Positions 36,021-45,325 of a DNA stretch of 64,000 nucleotides are shown here, in pieces (within the stretch, counting starts at the first letter, position 1; every line of letters begins with the position of its first letter). Both the position numbers and the translations under genes were made by a program. Source of the stretch: Cupriavidus pauculus (GTDB lineage: Bacteria; Pseudomonadota; Gammaproteobacteria; Burkholderiales; Burkholderiaceae); the NCBI RefSeq assembly GCF_002858765.1, contig NZ_PJRP01000012.1, positions 1-64,000 of the forward strand. Direction: 5' to 3'. A model generated the notes under the pieces. The model made no database searches and was not told the origin of the DNA. It saw nothing but the letters and a program-made list of their open reading frames with translations.

Positions 36021-36713
36021 ATGACGACGACCCTGAAACTGCGCGGTGACGCAGCCGCGTTGCCGCCCGGTGCCGCGCCGGATGCCCACGGGCACGAAGC
36101 CGCCCGCGATCACGCACACGATCACGCCCATCACGCCGAGCAGGCGGAATCCACCCTCAAGCTGGGGTTCTGGATCTACCTGATGAGCGATTGCCTGATC
36201 TTCGCGTCACTGTTCGCCACGTTCGGCGTGCTGCTCAACGGCACGGCGGGTGGCCCTACGGGCCGCGAACTCTTCGACCTGCGCTTCGTGCTGGGCGAGA
36301 CCATGCTGCTGCTGACCAGCAGCCTGACGTTCGGCGTGGCCATGCTGAAGCTGCACGAAGGCAAGAACGGCCAGGGCAACCCGCAGGCGGTGATCCGCTG
36401 GCTGGTGCTGACCTTCGCGCTGGGCGCGGCCTTCGTCTGCATGGAGGTCTACGAATTCCAAGAACTGCTGCACGAAGGCGCTGGCCCGAACCGCAGCGCC
36501 TACCTGTCGGCGTTCTTCATGCTGGTGGGCACCCACGGCCTGCACGTCAGCGCCGGCCTGCTGTGGATCATCGTGATGGTCAACCAGGTGCAGGTGTTCG
36601 GGCTCGACGCCGTGGTGCGCCGCCGCCTGGCCTGCCTGAGCCTGTTCTGGCATTTCCTGGACCTGGTGTGGATCTTCGTGTTCACGGTCGTCTACCTGCG
36701 GGAGTTTCTCTGA
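36021..36713 (+). CDS. cyoC: cytochrome bo3 ubiquinol oxidase subunit III
   Basis: 230 aa, starting 2 bases after cyoB. Five membrane helices: LGFWIYLMSDCLIFASLFATF (first), LLLTSSLTFGVAML, FVCMEVYEFQELLHEG, FMLVGTHGLHVSAGLLWIIVM and FWHFLDLVWIFVFTVVYLREFL. The N-terminal 45 residues are His/Ala-rich. It overlaps cyoD by TGATG. Confidence 0.95.
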   Translation: MTTTLKLRGDAAALPPGAAPDAHGHEAARDHAHDHAHHAEQAESTLKLGFWIYLMSDCLIFASLFATFGVLLNGTAGGPTGRELFDLRFVLGETMLLLTSSLTFGVAMLKLHEGKNGQGNPQAVIRWLVLTFALGAAFVCMEVYEFQELLHEGAGPNRSAYLSAFFMLVGTHGLHVSAGLLWIIVMVNQVQVFGLDAVVRRRLACLSLFWHFLDLVWIFVFTVVYLREFL

Positions 36714-37090
36714 TGTCCCATCCACATACTGCCGACGAACATCACACCCACAACGCCGCGCACGGCAGCCTGCGCAGCCACCTGATCGGCTACGCGCTGT
36801 CGCTGGTGCTGACCTTCCTGTCGTTCGGGGCCGTGATGGGCCGGGTGCTGACGCCGCGCGCGGGCCTGGCGCTGATCGTGGCGCTATGCGTCACGCAGCT
36901 GCTGGTGCAACTGGTGTTCTTCCTGCACCTGGGGCCGCGCAAAGGTCAGCGCGGCAACACGGCGATCTTCGCGTGTACCGTGTTCCTGATCGCCATCGTC
37001 GTATCGGGATCGCTGTGGGTCATGCACAACGCCAATCTGAACATGATGCCGATGCAGTCCATGCCCGCTGGGGCAGGCGCGGGCCGCTGA
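36713..37090 (+). CDS. cyoD: cytochrome bo3 ubiquinol oxidase subunit IV
   Basis: 125 aa with three membrane helices (LIGYALSLVLTFLSFGAVM, LALIVALCVTQLLVQLVFFLHL, IFACTVFLIAIVVSGSLWVMHN) after a His-rich start. Translationally coupled to cyoC. The haem O synthase gene cyoE does not follow; a terminator does, so haem O must come from elsewhere in the genome. Confidence 0.93.
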   Translation: MSHPHTADEHHTHNAAHGSLRSHLIGYALSLVLTFLSFGAVMGRVLTPRAGLALIVALCVTQLLVQLVFFLHLGPRKGQRGNTAIFACTVFLIAIVVSGSLWVMHNANLNMMPMQSMPAGAGAGR

Positions 37091-37131
37091 GGCATCTGTA
37101 ACCGGACTCGGGCTGGGACCGGTTTCTTGAC

Positions 37132-37167
37132 AGGACAGACGTGCCCCCGCACGGTCTGTCCTTTTTT
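37132..37167 (+). terminator. terminator of the cyo operon
   Basis: AGGACAGAC-GTGC (37132-37144) pairs with GCACGGTCTGTCCT (37149-37162) with one bulge, followed by six Ts. Confidence 0.85.
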
Positions 37168-37198
37168 GCGTTTCGCGCAAGTCCGCCGCGCGGGGCGA

Positions 37199-37393
37199 TC
37201 ACGCAGGCGGGGCACCTTCCTTGAATAGGGTCTTGAGCTGCGAGCGCAGTTCGGGGGTGTCCTGGTGCTGATGCACCTGGACGGCGTGCTGTACCGCGGC
37301 TTCCAACAGCTCGTCCTCGGTGTCGGCGCTCAGTGCGACCGTGCAGTGCGTATCACTGGGATAGTCGCGGCAATCGATGTATTTGCGTCCCAT
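37199..37393 (-). CDS. DUF1059 small protein
   Basis: 64 aa from the ATG at 37393. It begins MGRKYIDCRDYPSDTHCTVALSADTEDELLEAAVQHAVQVHQHQDTPEL, which matches the DUF1059 pattern (two Cys near the start, then ELLEAAVQHAVxVHxHxDTPEL). Function unknown. Monocistronic and convergent with cyo. Confidence 0.88.
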   Translation of the reverse strand: MGRKYIDCRDYPSDTHCTVALSADTEDELLEAAVQHAVQVHQHQDTPELRSQLKTLFKEGAPPA

Positions 37394-37542
37394 GGCAGGC
37401 CCTCCTGGCGCGCGCGGAGGGCGCGCCTGATCCAGTATAGGGCGCAGGGTGATTGCGCGGCCGCCTGCAGTCATCGACAAAACGGGCTACCCTGTCGCCC
37501 TTTACGCCGTTTGTCCCCCTACCAGCCCACGGGAAGAAAGCC

Positions 37543-38211
37543 ATGACTCAATCACTCCGCATCGACTTTGTCTCGGATATCGCCTGCCCCTGGTGCGCCA
37601 TCGGGCTGTCGTCGCTGATGCAGGCGGTGGAGCGTACGCGCGACGTGGTGGATGCCGAGGTGGTGATGCACCCGTTCGAGCTCAATCCGCAGATGCGGCC
37701 CGAAGGCGAGCCCGTCCTCGACTACATCGCCAGGAAGTACGGCCGTACGCCGGAACAGATCGCCGAGACCCAGAAGATGATCCGAGAGCGCGGCGCCAGC
37801 GTGGGTTTCACGTTCGGTCCGCGCAACTTCATCTACAACACGTTCGATGCCCACCGCCTGCTGCAGTGGGCGGCCACGCAGGGCAAGCAGCTGCCGCTGA
37901 AGCGGGCGCTGCTGCAGGCCTACCATGGCGACAGCAAGGACCCCAGCAACCACGACGTGCTGCTCGAGGCGGTGCAGTCGGTGGGCCTGGACGCCGCCGA
38001 AGCCCGCAAGGTGCTGGACAGCGACGCCTATGCCGATGAAGTCCGCGACGAAGAGCGCGAATACCAGGGCATGGGCATCCAGTCGGTGCCTTCGGTGATC
38101 TTCAACAACCGCTACCTGGTGACTGGCGGCCAGCCGGTCGAGGCGTTCGAGCAGGCCATCCGCGAAATCGCCAAGGAAGCGAGCGAAGGGAAGGGCGCCC
38201 CGGGTGCCTGA
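37543..38211 (+). CDS. DsbA-family oxidoreductase, FrnE-like
   Basis: 222 aa cytoplasmic thioredoxin-fold protein (no signal peptide). The active site is SDIACPWCAIG (CPWC) and the cis-Pro loop is IQSVPSVIFNNRYLVTGGQ. Relatives such as FrnE act in thiol redox and oxidative stress tolerance or as isomerases. It ends 3 bases from the convergent porin stop. Confidence 0.9.
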   Translation: MTQSLRIDFVSDIACPWCAIGLSSLMQAVERTRDVVDAEVVMHPFELNPQMRPEGEPVLDYIARKYGRTPEQIAETQKMIRERGASVGFTFGPRNFIYNTFDAHRLLQWAATQGKQLPLKRALLQAYHGDSKDPSNHDVLLEAVQSVGLDAAEARKVLDSDAYADEVRDEEREYQGMGIQSVPSVIFNNRYLVTGGQPVEAFEQAIREIAKEASEGKGAPGA

Positions 38212-38214
38212 CCA

Positions 38215-39291
38215 TCAGAAGTGATGGCGCATGCCGACCATCACGCCAACGCGCGTGCTGCGGCTGACGTCGGTCACCGGGGTGCCGGCCCAGTATTCGG
38301 TTTCGCGTCCCACTGTGCCGCCGCGCGCATGCACCACGTCGGTCTCCAGGTACAGGCTGGTGCGCTTGGAGAACGCATAGTCGGCCACGAAGGCCACGCT
38401 GTCTGCATTGCCGCCACCCAGGTGGACAGGTGTGTCCTGGAACTGGGTGGTCACGTCGCCTGACTGCTGGTAGCGGTAGTAGGCGCCAGACAGATGCAGC
38501 GCCGGCGTGAGCTGATATCCCAGGCCGACGAACGAGATGTTGTAGCGCGCCTGTGTGGCCGATTCGCGCCGCCCCATGTGGCCGACGTAGCCCGTGGCCT
38601 TGCCGATCGAGTACGAGCCACCCACCGAGTAGTTGCGCACCGTGTTGCTGCCGTCGTCGCTGCGGCGCTGGTCGTACGCCACGCCCAGCGCCAGGGGCCC
38701 CTGGCTGTACTTCACCCCACCGCCCAGCGTGGTGCCATGGTTCATGCTACCCGGCTGCTCGCCGGCGCCGTAGTCCAGCTGCACCGAAAGCGGCCCCACC
38801 GTGCGCTGGTACACCACGCTGTTGTTGATGCGGTAGTCCTGGAAGAAGATGTCGCCGCCGATGTAGAGCGGGTCGGACCAGAAGTTGCCCCAGCCCTGGT
38901 CCAGCGGATCGAACGCCCAGCCGATGTTGTTCAGCGCGTTGTACTGCCGCCCGAACGTAAGGCTGCCCCAGTCGCCGTTCAGACCCACCCAGGCCTGGCG
39001 TCCGAAGAAGCTGTTGTAGGCCACCTGGCCAGTGTCGCTGCCGAAGCCCGATTCCAGCTGGAAGATTGAGTGATTGCCGCCGCCGAGATCCTCGGAGCCT
39101 TTCAGGCCGAAACGGCTGCCCACCATGCCGCCCGATACCAGGGCCAGCTGGTCGTGATGTCGAGCGTCGATATTCGACGTATAGCGCACCGCCGAGCTGA
39201 CGATGCCATACAGGGTCACGCCAGGGTCGGCGTACGCGACGCAAGGCAACAGCCCGGCCGCTAGCAGCCAAAGGCTGGCTGGTTTCTTCAC
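38215..39291 (-). CDS. outer-membrane porin, Gram-negative porin_4 type
   Basis: 358 aa from a GTG at 39291 with GGAGG 7 bases before. The signal peptide (VKKPASLWLLAAGLLPCVAYA) is followed by DPGVTLYGIVSSAVRYTSN, the usual first strand of Burkholderiaceae porins. The L3 constriction region is FGRQAWVGLNGDWGSLTFGRQYN, and it ends MRHHF with the terminal Phe needed for barrel assembly. It should be a trimeric diffusion channel. Confidence 0.92.
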   Translation of the reverse strand: MKKPASLWLLAAGLLPCVAYADPGVTLYGIVSSAVRYTSNIDARHHDQLALVSGGMVGSRFGLKGSEDLGGGNHSIFQLESGFGSDTGQVAYNSFFGRQAWVGLNGDWGSLTFGRQYNALNNIGWAFDPLDQGWGNFWSDPLYIGGDIFFQDYRINNSVVYQRTVGPLSVQLDYGAGEQPGSMNHGTTLGGGVKYSQGPLALGVAYDQRRSDDGSNTVRNYSVGGSYSIGKATGYVGHMGRRESATQARYNISFVGLGYQLTPALHLSGAYYRYQQSGDVTTQFQDTPVHLGGGNADSVAFVADYAFSKRTSLYLETDVVHARGGTVGRETEYWAGTPVTDVSRSTRVGVMVGMRHHF

Positions 39292-39914
39292 GAATTGTCC
39301 TCCGGAATACGGATCCGCCCGGCGCGCGCATGCGTCGGGAAGGGTCAGTTCAGGCAAGTACCTGAGGGGTTCCAGTCCCGCGCGGAAGTCCTTCGGGCGA
39401 AGGCACGCGGGGTGTTATCCGGGATACGGCCGCCACATGCAGCCGAGGGCGCAGGGCCCGGATCGAGGGTCGAAGTCTGGGAAGGCGAATGCTGCGAGCA
39501 AGGCGCAGGCAAGCCAGGGGCGGGCGCAAGGCCCTGATGGATATCCGTCACACCCGCTTCGACAGCGGCGATGGCCGGTGCCTGATAGGGCATCTGCTGG
39601 CCATGCCGGGTGCGACGAAGGGCCGTAGTTTACCGCATGGGCGGTTGACGACTCAAACGCAGCGCCCAAGGCACATCGTCCTGAACGCTGGCTGCACTCA
39701 AAATCGTCGTGCTGTCCCGCAGAGGAGAGCGGATTTTTTTGAAATCCTTCCATGTCAGATCTGCGCGGCTGCCGGTAGCCTGTTTCGTCAAGGGCCTCCC
39801 CGGCCCCTGACATCGCGGCTTCATTGACCCTCGGCCGCGAGTCCCACTTCCCACCCTCAGGCCGGTACGTCGCGGCTCGGGGGCTTTTTTTGCGGTGCCG
39901 ATTTAGGAGATCGA
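39292..39914. other. 0.6-kb region without a protein gene; possible small RNA
   Basis: Both flanking genes are on the minus strand, yet the region ends in a plus-strand terminator (39828-39896). No reading frame has good codon use or a ribosome binding site. A poly-T stretch at 39735-39741 after a weak hairpin could be another transcript end. Confidence 0.5.
39828..39896 (+). terminator. orphan plus-strand terminator
   Basis: The arm at 39828-39840 pairs with 39870-39882 (seven Watson-Crick pairs, then wobbles) and is followed by GGGGGC and a run of seven Ts. No plus-strand gene precedes it within 1.6 kb. Confidence 0.6.
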
Positions 39915-40544
39915 CTATGCCTTCAGCCCCTGCCCAATCGCGTCGTTCTTCACGCCGATCTTGCGTTTGGCACTGTGCTTCTGGGTGCTGACGGTGTTGA
40001 TGCTGCGGTTCTGGTGCCGGACAATGTCCGAGGTGGTCATCCCGCCGACGTAAAGCCGGAGTACCTCGATTTCCCGCGGACTGAGTTTGCCAATGGCAAT
40101 AGCTTCCGGATTGCCCGTGCCAAGCCTGGCGAGTGACTCCCTGACCGATGCACTGACCTGCTCGCGCCGCTGGAAGGGGGCAATGATGGCATTGGGCAAC
40201 TCCTGTAAGCCGTCGCGCTTGTTCAGCAGCGAAAGCTCCCCGGCCTTGCGCATGCTGCCCAGCAGCCCGGGATTGTCGAGCATGGTCAACACCACGATCC
40301 GAACATTCGGAAACCGCACCCGAATGGAATGCAGCAGTGCCAGCCCGTCCGGGGCGTCGTCACAGGACTTCGAAAAATCGGTGATCAGCACATCGCATTC
40401 GATATGTGCCAGCTTGTCGAGCAGCAAGTGCGGGTTGGTGTCCTCGGCAACCACCTTGAAGTCAAGCCGCTTGCCCAGCATCTCGCGCAGGCCGAACACA
40501 ACAAATGGATGATCTTCAGCCGGCATGACACGTATGGTTGTCAT
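39915..40544 (-). CDS. LuxR/NarL-type response regulator, RcsB-like
   Basis: 209 aa from the ATG at 40544. Receiver: EDHPF acidic pair, phospho-acceptor Asp in VLITDFSKS near 57, Thr in VVLTML, Lys in LLNKRDG. The LuxR helix-turn-helix is KLSPREIEVLRLYVGGMTTSDIVRHQNRSINTVSTQKHSAKRKIGV. The overall pattern, including ITDFS, is that of RcsB-like regulators. There is no kinase beside it. Confidence 0.88.
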   Translation of the reverse strand: MTTIRVMPAEDHPFVVFGLREMLGKRLDFKVVAEDTNPHLLLDKLAHIECDVLITDFSKSCDDAPDGLALLHSIRVRFPNVRIVVLTMLDNPGLLGSMRKAGELSLLNKRDGLQELPNAIIAPFQRREQVSASVRESLARLGTGNPEAIAIGKLSPREIEVLRLYVGGMTTSDIVRHQNRSINTVSTQKHSAKRKIGVKNDAIGQGLKA

Positions 40545-40729
40545 AGTGCGAGGCGCAAATTCAATCCGACGAGTCTGCTTAGCAGTCGGATGTCCGCCTA
40601 TGGAACTAACTCGAATTGTGCCGAGTGCAAGTGCATTGCGCCGAATTTCGTCGAATAGCGATCCGTCGGGCGCGGCATGTCCTTCAAGCAGGGGCGAGGG
40701 ACATTGGCAGATCGCCAATACGCCAAAAA

Positions 40730-40756
40730 AAGGCGCCGGATACGCTCCGGCGCCTT
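40730..40756 (-). terminator. terminator of the SnoaL-like gene
   Basis: AAGGCGCCGGA (40730-40740) pairs with TCCGGCGCCTT (40746-40756). On the minus strand a T-run follows. It lies 22 bases after the stop of the gene at 40779. Confidence 0.85.
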
Positions 40757-40778
40757 GTCCTTATGTCCATCAGGGCGG

Positions 40779-41276
40779 TCAGCGTGCAGTCACAGGCTCG
40801 GGCATGGCCGACGAATGGTGGTGGGCAATCAGCCACTTCCCGTTCTGCCACTCATACACATAGGTGTACCGCGCGTGCACGGTCTTGCCATCTGCAAACC
40901 GGAAGGTGTAGGTGCCCACGTCCTGCGCCACGTTGCAGCCGATCCGGATGAAGCGGTTATCGATGGTGCCCTGCGGCTTGCCCTTCAGGAACTTGACGAA
41001 GTAGTCCTTGATGGCGGCCGGGGTGTTACGGGCCTGATTGGATACGGTGGGCAGCAGCACACCATCGGGCGCGTAGTTGGCCACCACCTTGTCCGGGTCG
41101 CCGGTACGAAGCGAGTCGTTCCAGCGGTCGAACAGGCCGGCGATCTGCTGCTCGGTCGCGGGCGCACATGCCTGCGGCGCTGGCGCCTGGGCGGCAGTCT
41201 GTGCGGTGGCGGGCATCGAAGCAAACAGAACGCCTGCGGCGACGGTGATAAGAGAAGCGGCACCCACGTATTTCAT
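40779..41276 (-). CDS. exported SnoaL-like/SgcJ-type (DUF4440-type) protein
   Basis: 165 aa. The signal peptide is MKYVGAASLITVAAGVLFASMPATA. The mature protein has the cone-shaped NTF2-like pattern: IAGLFDRWNDSLRTGDPDKVVANYAPDGVLLPT, then YFVKFLKGKPQGTIDNRFIRI, then YTYVYEWQNGKWLIAHHHSSAMP. The HHHSS ending is typical of the SgcJ/EcaC group. Ligand or reaction unknown. Confidence 0.85.
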   Translation of the reverse strand: MKYVGAASLITVAAGVLFASMPATAQTAAQAPAPQACAPATEQQIAGLFDRWNDSLRTGDPDKVVANYAPDGVLLPTVSNQARNTPAAIKDYFVKFLKGKPQGTIDNRFIRIGCNVAQDVGTYTFRFADGKTVHARYTYVYEWQNGKWLIAHHHSSAMPEPVTAR

Positions 41277-41460
41277 CGAAGTTTCCTGTGATCAGACTCG
41301 TCATCGCACCTTTGCGGGTGCGGCGCCGGTGAATCGGCACAGGTTTATTCTCGGGCGCCAACGTTAACCGCAGCCGGCGTGTTCGATGAAGCGAGCCTGA
41401 CGGAAAGATGAACGGAAGATGAACAAAGTGTCGCAGCGGTGTTGCAATGTGCGCACCCTA

Positions 41461-41511
41461 GGCTCAGGGCTCAGGGCTCAGGGCTCAGGGCTCAGGGCTC
41501 AGGGCTCAGGG
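41461..41511. repeat. heptamer tandem repeat
   Basis: About seven copies of GGCTCAG in tandem directly after the stop of the response regulator at 41506, reaching into its last codons. Likely length-variable; a change in copy number could alter the regulator's C-terminus. Confidence 0.75.
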
Positions 41512-42186
41512 CGTATCGTCGATGCGGTAGCCCAGCCCGCGCACGGTCTTCAGCAGCGGCAGCGCGTGACCGTCGTCGATCTTGCCGCGCAGGCGGCGCA
41601 CATAGACATCGACGATATTGGTCAGCGGGTCTTCGTTGGCGCCCCAGACGTTGGACAGAATGCGCTCGCGGCTGAACACGCGTCCCGGGGCGCTCATCAG
41701 CAGCTCCAGGAAGGCCAGCTCCTTGGCGGTCAACGTGATGGCATTGCCGCCGCGCGAAACCTGCATGCGTTCGCGGTCGAGTACGAGGTCGGCCACCTGC
41801 AGTTGCTGGGCCTTGGGCTGTTGTTCCCGGCCGCGCCGCAGCAGGGCTTCGATACGCGCCAGCAGCTCCTCGAACGCAAATGGCTTGGTGAGGTAATCGT
41901 CGGCGCCCAGCCGCAGGCCCGCCACGCGGTCGCCCACGTCGCTGAGCGAGGTCAGCATCAGGATCGGCACGTGATTGCGCTCGGCCCGCAACGTCTGGCA
42001 AAGCTCCAGGCCGTTGATGCCCGGCAGCATCAGATCCAGCAGCAACAGCGCGGCATCGCCTCGGCGCGCCATGTCCAGGCCCTCGGGGCCGGTGCGCGCC
42101 AACTGGACGAGGTAGCCCTCGGCGCGCAGGCCGCGCACCAGGAAATCCGCCACGCGGGCGTCGTCTTCAATGACCAGGATGTTCAT
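41506..42186 (-). CDS. OmpR-type response regulator (second system)
   Basis: 226 aa from the ATG at 42186. The receiver has Asp in LLLLDLMLPGINGLEL near 50, Thr in MLTSLS and Lys in LTKPF. The winged helix follows: LTAKELAFLELLMSAPGRVFSRERILSNVWGANEDPLTNIVDVYVRRLRGKID. It ends GLGYRIDDTP, where the tandem repeat begins. Its start overlaps the 3' end of its kinase gene by 20 bases. CusR/CopR-like features are general only; the signal is unknown. Confidence 0.92.
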   Translation of the reverse strand: MNILVIEDDARVADFLVRGLRAEGYLVQLARTGPEGLDMARRGDAALLLLDLMLPGINGLELCQTLRAERNHVPILMLTSLSDVGDRVAGLRLGADDYLTKPFAFEELLARIEALLRRGREQQPKAQQLQVADLVLDRERMQVSRGGNAITLTAKELAFLELLMSAPGRVFSRERILSNVWGANEDPLTNIVDVYVRRLRGKIDDGHALPLLKTVRGLGYRIDDTP

Positions 42187-43819
42187 GGCGTGCGGTGGCA
42201 TTGGCGGTGACAACGGGATGGGGGCTGCCGGGAATCTCGATGCATGCACGCGTGCCGTGCGGGTCGACCTGGGTCAGCGTGATGTTGCCATGATGGGCCT
42301 GGACGATGGCCTGCGCAATCGACAGGCCGATGCCGGTACCGTCGGCCCGATGCGCTCGGGCACGCCGACCCCGCACGAAACGCTCAAAGACCTGCGCCAG
42401 TTCGTCGGCATCGATGCCGATGCCGTGGTCTTCCACTTCAATCCGCACGCCGGTAGGCATTGCCTGGCAGCGCAGATAGACGGTACTGCCGCGCGGCGAA
42501 TAGCGGATGGCATTGTCGAGCAGGATCACGATGGCCTGCCGCAGCCGGTCGGCATCGGCCATGATCGTGATGTCGCTGGCCGCGTCGGGACATTGCAGCG
42601 CGATGCGCACGTCATGCTCGGCGCCCAGCGCATCGGCAAAGTCCGCGGCGTCCTGCAGCAATGGCAGTAGCGCCACGCTGAGCGGCTGCATCACGAGCTG
42701 GTCGGCTTCGGCACGGGCAATCAGTAGCAGATCATTGATATGACCGGTCAACTGCTCGGCGGCGCCGACGATCTGCTGCAAGGCGTGGCGATATTCCTGC
42801 GCCGGCTTTTCGCCGCCGCGCAGCGCGATTTCGGCCTCGCCCCGGATGGCGGTGGTGGGCGTGCGCAGCTCATGCCCCAGGTCGGCAAACAACTGCCGGC
42901 GGCGCTGGTCGATACGCTGAAGCGCTTCGTGCGCGGAACTCAGTTCGGCCGTACGCGCCTGCACGGCGTCTTCCAGCCGGCGCCGTGCCGCGTCGGCATC
43001 GCTACGGTGCTGTTGCAGTTCGGCGGCCATGGCGTTGAAACCCTCGGCCACGTGCTCGAATTCGTCGCCCGAGCGGATCGGCAGGCGATAGTCGAGTGCG
43101 CCGGCCCGCAGCGCGCCCACGCCTTCCAGCAACTGGTCCAGCGGGCGCTTGAGCCGGCGTCCAAGCTGCCAGGCCAGCACGATGGCGGCCAGCAGCGTGA
43201 CCGCCGCCATGCCAAAGGCCTGCGCACGCACCGTGTCCAGGCCGCGCTCGGTGGCTGCCCGCGCCAACGGCACCGCGGCGCGCTGACGATCGATCGCGCC
43301 ATATAGCAGTTCCCTCAAATCGCGGCCGCGCGCCTTGTCGAAGACGTCGTTCAGCTCCTGCCATACGCCGCCAAAGTCGGCGTCGCGCGGCAACGGCTGC
43401 AGCGCCATCAGCCGCTTTTCCACGGCGAGGATGTTGTCGCCGAGCAGGTCCGTCATGCTGGCCAGGGCGTTGACCTCGGGCGGGATGGGTACGCCGTCGA
43501 GCGCGGAGATCTCGTTCCACAGCACGATGTCACGCTGCGCAAGCTCCTGCAGGCGGGCGGCGCCGCGCTTCATGGTGTCCAGCAGGCGATCACGCACCTC
43601 GGGCGCCGCGTCGGCATTCATCAGCCGCTGCGATGCCCACACCCGCAGGCGCTGCTTGTTGGCGGACAGGTCCAGCAGTTCGGACAGGATGTCGCTGGCC
43701 AGCCGGCTGTGCTGCGCGTAGTCGTTGACGCGATTGGCGCCCCAGTAGACAAAGCCGGCCTGAATGCAGACCAGCGCCACCAGCAGGGCAAAGGCAAGAG
43801 AAAGGCGGAAGCGGAACAT
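42167..43819 (-). CDS. sensor histidine kinase (second system)
   Basis: 550 aa from the ATG at 43819. A membrane helix at 8-28, a mainly helical periplasmic domain of about 170 aa, a second helix near 190-210, HAMP, and a coiled coil lead to the H-box (LFADLGHELRTPTTAIRGEAEIAL). N-box (ILLDNAIRYSPRG), DHGIGI and GTGIGLSIAQAI are intact. Upstream of, and overlapping, its regulator; the order kinase-then-regulator is reversed from the system at 26.3 kb. Confidence 0.92.
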   Translation of the reverse strand: MFRFRLSLAFALLVALVCIQAGFVYWGANRVNDYAQHSRLASDILSELLDLSANKQRLRVWASQRLMNADAAPEVRDRLLDTMKRGAARLQELAQRDIVLWNEISALDGVPIPPEVNALASMTDLLGDNILAVEKRLMALQPLPRDADFGGVWQELNDVFDKARGRDLRELLYGAIDRQRAAVPLARAATERGLDTVRAQAFGMAAVTLLAAIVLAWQLGRRLKRPLDQLLEGVGALRAGALDYRLPIRSGDEFEHVAEGFNAMAAELQQHRSDADAARRRLEDAVQARTAELSSAHEALQRIDQRRRQLFADLGHELRTPTTAIRGEAEIALRGGEKPAQEYRHALQQIVGAAEQLTGHINDLLLIARAEADQLVMQPLSVALLPLLQDAADFADALGAEHDVRIALQCPDAASDITIMADADRLRQAIVILLDNAIRYSPRGSTVYLRCQAMPTGVRIEVEDHGIGIDADELAQVFERFVRGRRARAHRADGTGIGLSIAQAIVQAHHGNITLTQVDPHGTRACIEIPGSPHPVVTANATARHEHPGH

Positions 43820-43921
43820 GGCAGGATCTTGAGTTGCGCGCGGCATTGCGCCGCGCGGCCAGGGTTTCGCATAGACCGCGGAACGCAGCCAGCCGTTCCG
43901 CTTCGCCTCCGTGGTTCGGAA

Positions 43922-45325
43922 TCAGACTTCCTTGGTCATCGCCTTGAAGTCAATCCACCGGTCGAACTGCTCGTTGGTGAGGTGGCCCGAATCGATGGCC
44001 GCCTCGCGCAGCGACAGGTTCTTCTTGACCGCCAGCTTTGCGATCTCGGCAGCCTTGTCATAGCCGATATGCGGGTTCAGCGCCGTCACCGACATCAGCG
44101 ACCGCTCCAGCAATTCCTGAATGCGGGCACGATCGGGCTCCACACCTTCCACCATGTGCTCGGCGAAGCTGGCGGCGGCATCGGCCATCAGCGTCACTGA
44201 CTGCAACAAGCTGTAGATGATGACCGGCTTGTACGCGTTCAGCTCCAGCGTGCCCAGGCTGTTGGCCAGCGTGACCGTGGTGTGATTGCCGATCACGCGG
44301 CAACAGACCATGGCCAGCGCCTCGGCCTGCGTCGGGTTGACCTTGCCGGGCATGATCGACGAGCCCGGCTCGTTGGCCGGCAATTGCAACTCGGCAAAGC
44401 CCGCGCGCGGGCCCGAGCCCAGCAGCATGAAATCGCGTGCGATCTTCAGGAACGACGACGCAGTGGTATTGAGCGCGCCCGACAGGTCGGCCAGTGCGTC
44501 GTGCGCGGCCTGCAGTGCGTAGCGGTTCGGCGCCGGTTCAAACGGCAGGCCGGTGTACGCGGCCAGCGCCCGGGCGAATGCCGGGGCGAATCCTTGTGGC
44601 GCGTTCAGGCCCGTTCCCACGGCGGTGCCACCCTGCGGCACGGGCATCGCGCGCAGCATGGCCTGCTGCAGGCGCGACTGGGCATCGGCCACCTGCGTCA
44701 TGTAGCCAGAAAATTCCTGGCCCAGCGTCAACGGCACCGCATCCTGCAGATGGGTGCGGCCGACCTTGACGATATCGGAGAAGGCTTCCACCTTCTTTGC
44801 AAAGGTCTGTTGCAGTTTCTCCAGCGACGGCAACAGTGTCTGCTGGATGGCACGTGTGGCCGCGATATGCATCGCCGTCGGAAAACTGTCGTTCGACGAC
44901 TGGCTGGCGTTGACGTGGTCGTTCGGGTGCACCGGCTTCTTGCTGCCGACCTCGCCGCCCATCATCTGGATGGCGCGATTCGAGATGACCTCGTTGAGGT
45001 TCATGTTGGTCTGCGTGCCGGAACCGGTCTGCCAGACCACCAGCGGGAACTCGTTGGGCCATTTGCCGGCGATCACTTCCTCGGCGGCCTTTTCGATGGC
45101 GTCGGCCACCTCCGGCTTGAGCACGCCCAGTTCACGGTTGGCACGCGCGGCGCACAGCTTCAGGACCGCGAACGCCTCGATCAGGGCGGGCGGCATTTTC
45201 TCGCTGCCGATGCGGAAATTCTGACGTGACCTTTCGGTCTGCGCACCCCAGAGATGATCGGCGGGGACGGCAACGTCTCCCAGGCTGTCTTTCTCGATGC
45301 GGGTGGCGGTGGACTTCTCGGACAT
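43922..45325 (-). CDS. fumC: class II fumarate hydratase
   Basis: 467 aa iron-independent homotetrameric fumarase of the TCA cycle. Conserved regions: TGSGTQTNMNLNEV, HPNDHVNASQSSNDSFPTAMHI, GRTHLQDAVPLTLGQEFSGY and the signature GSSIMPGKVNPTQ. The ATG is preceded by AGGAG. Monocistronic as far as can be seen. Confidence 0.96.
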   Translation of the reverse strand: MSEKSTATRIEKDSLGDVAVPADHLWGAQTERSRQNFRIGSEKMPPALIEAFAVLKLCAARANRELGVLKPEVADAIEKAAEEVIAGKWPNEFPLVVWQTGSGTQTNMNLNEVISNRAIQMMGGEVGSKKPVHPNDHVNASQSSNDSFPTAMHIAATRAIQQTLLPSLEKLQQTFAKKVEAFSDIVKVGRTHLQDAVPLTLGQEFSGYMTQVADAQSRLQQAMLRAMPVPQGGTAVGTGLNAPQGFAPAFARALAAYTGLPFEPAPNRYALQAAHDALADLSGALNTTASSFLKIARDFMLLGSGPRAGFAELQLPANEPGSSIMPGKVNPTQAEALAMVCCRVIGNHTTVTLANSLGTLELNAYKPVIIYSLLQSVTLMADAAASFAEHMVEGVEPDRARIQELLERSLMSVTALNPHIGYDKAAEIAKLAVKKNLSLREAAIDSGHLTNEQFDRWIDFKAMTKEV

